A stretch of 64,000 nucleotides of DNA from Oenanthe sinensis (taxonomy: Eukaryota > Streptophyta > Magnoliopsida > Apiales > Apiaceae), in contig CM053796.1 in assembly GCA_028671895.1 (NCBI GenBank), positions 35,648,860-35,712,859 of the forward strand, written 5' to 3'. Positions 62,098 through 64,000 of this stretch are shown here, piece after piece (the stretch's first letter is position 1; every line of letters begins with the position of its first letter). A model generated the notes under the pieces. The model worked only from the letters and a program-made list of their open reading frames with translations, did no database searches and was not told the DNA's origin. Position numbers and translations under genes: made by a program.

Positions 62098-64000
62098 TTA
62101 ACCGATTTGATCAAATTCTCCACTAGCATGAATTTCTCTTACATTTTTCTCATACTCATCTTCGTCCTCAATTTCCTCTTCTATCTCGTCATCTTCCTCC
62201 TCTTGTTCCCTTCTCTCTTCACCTCCCCATTCGAAACCTCCTATAGCTTTAGATGATGGCGGTGGAGTCCTTGCATCATTCACGATTTTCATAATTTCAT
62301 CTACGGATTGAAGGGAGAAACTAGGATTGTCTTTTTGGTAGTAGCTTGCTTGAGCTGACTCTGTGAGCTCCCTTGGCAAGTTCTTTAGGAACCATGGGTG
62401 ATTTTTAATCTCTTTTATTGAAATTCTCTGCATAATTGATCCAAGATTTTAGTATATATAGCACTATTGCACTAATGCATATATGTACTCATTTATTTGC
62501 CGCACGTACAATGACATAGAACATTTGGAGCCACAAATAATTACCTCAGAAGAAGGATGTATGCAAGATAGCAGATATGACAACCTTTGCAGTACATACC
62601 TTAGAAGGATGTGCAACAAATATGCGAGATAGTAAGTGTCTACAATCTTGAGAAACGTGAACATAGTCGGGGATTGTATACTGAGTAGCCATAATTCGCT
62701 GAAAAACAGACATTTACTTGCAGTTAGACGAGTTTATAAAATATTAATGAGGACTTGAACCAAACACAGCGGTGAGAGAATTTTACTGCAATTGTTTTCC
62801 TGAAGTTCTTAGGGTCATCAGGATCTTCAAAAGGGTATGCTCCCACCAACATAACATAAAGAGTCACCCCACAAGACCATACATCAGCCAACTGCTCACA
62901 ATGATAAAGAAAAATACTGAGTTCCTTGAACATTTAAGAAATGGTGTATCGGATAATGGTGTGATGGTAAGTCATGCATAATTAATTATTCTGTCAAGTA
63001 AAATTACACATGGTTCTTGGATCGAATCATCATCCGATGCAATAATTGGCAAATTTTTTGTGACATATTACCTTGCCATCATATTCACGGCGAGAGAGAA
63101 CTTCCGGAGCAATATAAGCCGGAGTTCCGACAGTTGATTTTGGCCTCGAGTGCAGCAGAGATGACTGTACAATAACAGTAGTTTAATCATACCCTTAATC
63201 AAGCCATAAAAACTCAGAAGGTTAATGGTCTATTATGTACAGAGTCTCAAAATTACATAACATAAGCAAGAAAACTTCTATAGCTAACCACGAGGGAAAT
63301 GCAGTAGCTGTCGCAACATATGAGTGTTCAGTACAAAATTCAAAATAGAAAAATTTAAACCTTGGAGTAACCAAAATCACAGATCTTAAGGCGAGGAGCT
63401 GGACTACCATCTAACAGCGTGTTTTCCAACTTTAGATCCCTGTGGCATATTTGCTGCAAAGAAAGAAACATCTTTATTAACAAACAGACCCAAAAACAAT
63501 CTTGAGAAAAATGAAGCAATAAAAGATTACCATGGAATGGCAGAAAGACACCCCAGATATAAGTTGTTGGAAGAAATACCTAGCCTGGAATTAATTTTCA
63601 TAACAAGAACAAAATTAAGCTATTGTAAATTAAGTTGTCAAAGTATAGGATAATCATACACATATTTACAGGAAAGGAATGTGGATGTGAGATACTGCAA
63701 CATGCAGAAAGTAAAAAAGGGTGCATATAAAATAGAGAGACTGCAGATATGTAGGTACCTCATGTTCACTAAATCTACCAGCAGTGCAAATACGTTCAAA
63801 CAGCTCTCCACCAGATGCATACTCCATCACAATTGCCAGATGGGTTGGTGTCAATATCACCTGATCATCATCATCACTTCCGTCAATATATTTTTTCTTC
63901 TAAAAATTGATAAAAGTATATTTTTGTGCAATTGAGAATGAAAACCGAGAATAACAGTCACCTCTTTGAAACGAATGATATTGGGGTGTCGAAGTGATCT
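62098..64000 (-). CDS. SnRK2: SnRK2-family serine/threonine kinase, 5' end outside window
   Basis: Exons in view: 64000-63962 (truncated), 63860-63759, 63584-63531, 63453-63361, 63164-63072, 62891-62787, 62698-62600, 62427-62098, each a whole number of codons and in phase. Motifs: RHPNIIRFKE, VMEYASGGELFERIC, catalytic loop HRDLKLEN, ICDFGYSK, activation loop SRPKSTVGTPAYIAPEVL, and DVWSCGVTLYVMLVGAYPF. The C-terminus has the SnRK box (FSLQSVDEIMKIVNDARTPP), IGGFEWGGEE, then a Glu/Asp-rich tail ending VREIHASGEFDQIG. The last features point to the SnRK2.7/2.8-type (subclass II) group. SnRK2 kinases act in osmotic-stress and ABA signalling. The N-terminal lobe start, including the ATP-binding loop, lies beyond 64000. 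Confidence 0.95.

Overview
This window is nuclear DNA from a flowering plant, almost certainly a eudicot. It holds many-exon genes with AT-rich GT-AG introns, plant-only families (FLOWERING LOCUS D, SnRK2, armadillo kinesin, ECA1-like secreted proteins) and dense Ty1/copia, MULE, Stowaway, TRIM and SINE insertions. The species cannot be fixed from the sequence alone.

Layout. 1-6265 is a decayed minus-strand copia element; its 5' LTR is at 6101-6265, and it is broken by a 1.1 kb insertion in RT and by a 1.5 kb solo LTR in gag. 6370-7608 looks like a Pack-MULE carrying part of an EMS1/EXS-type LRR receptor kinase. 9056-10612 is an internally deleted copia element with matching LTRs and TSD. 11813-12677 is the 3' coding part of a plus-strand BORCS8/MEF2BNB-like gene. 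14551-20121 (minus) is FLD, with a repeat-expanded C-terminus. 22522-35520 (minus) is eIF2B epsilon in 15 exons; its introns hold a tandem TRIM array and a tRNA-derived SINE. 35521-41112 is a gene-free AT-rich stretch with inverted-repeat elements next to (TA)n runs. 41113-59487 (minus) is the armadillo kinesin KIN-UC/ARK1 in 22 exons, with a very young, nearly complete copia element in one intron and a tandem partial exon duplication in another. 60157-60318 is a lone first exon of a secretory glutaredoxin that has lost its active site. 61038-61536 (minus) is a frameshifted ECA1/prolamin-like secreted protein gene. 62098-64000 (minus) is the 3' part of an SnRK2 kinase gene that runs off the window.

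The intact genes are unrelated housekeeping, developmental and signalling genes: chromatin control of flowering, translation initiation, microtubule-based growth and osmotic/ABA-type signalling. I see no operon-like or pathway clustering. Exon models for FLD, eIF2B epsilon, KIN-UC and SnRK2 were built by hand from splice sites and family conservation. Their exon lengths sum to whole codons, which supports the boundaries.
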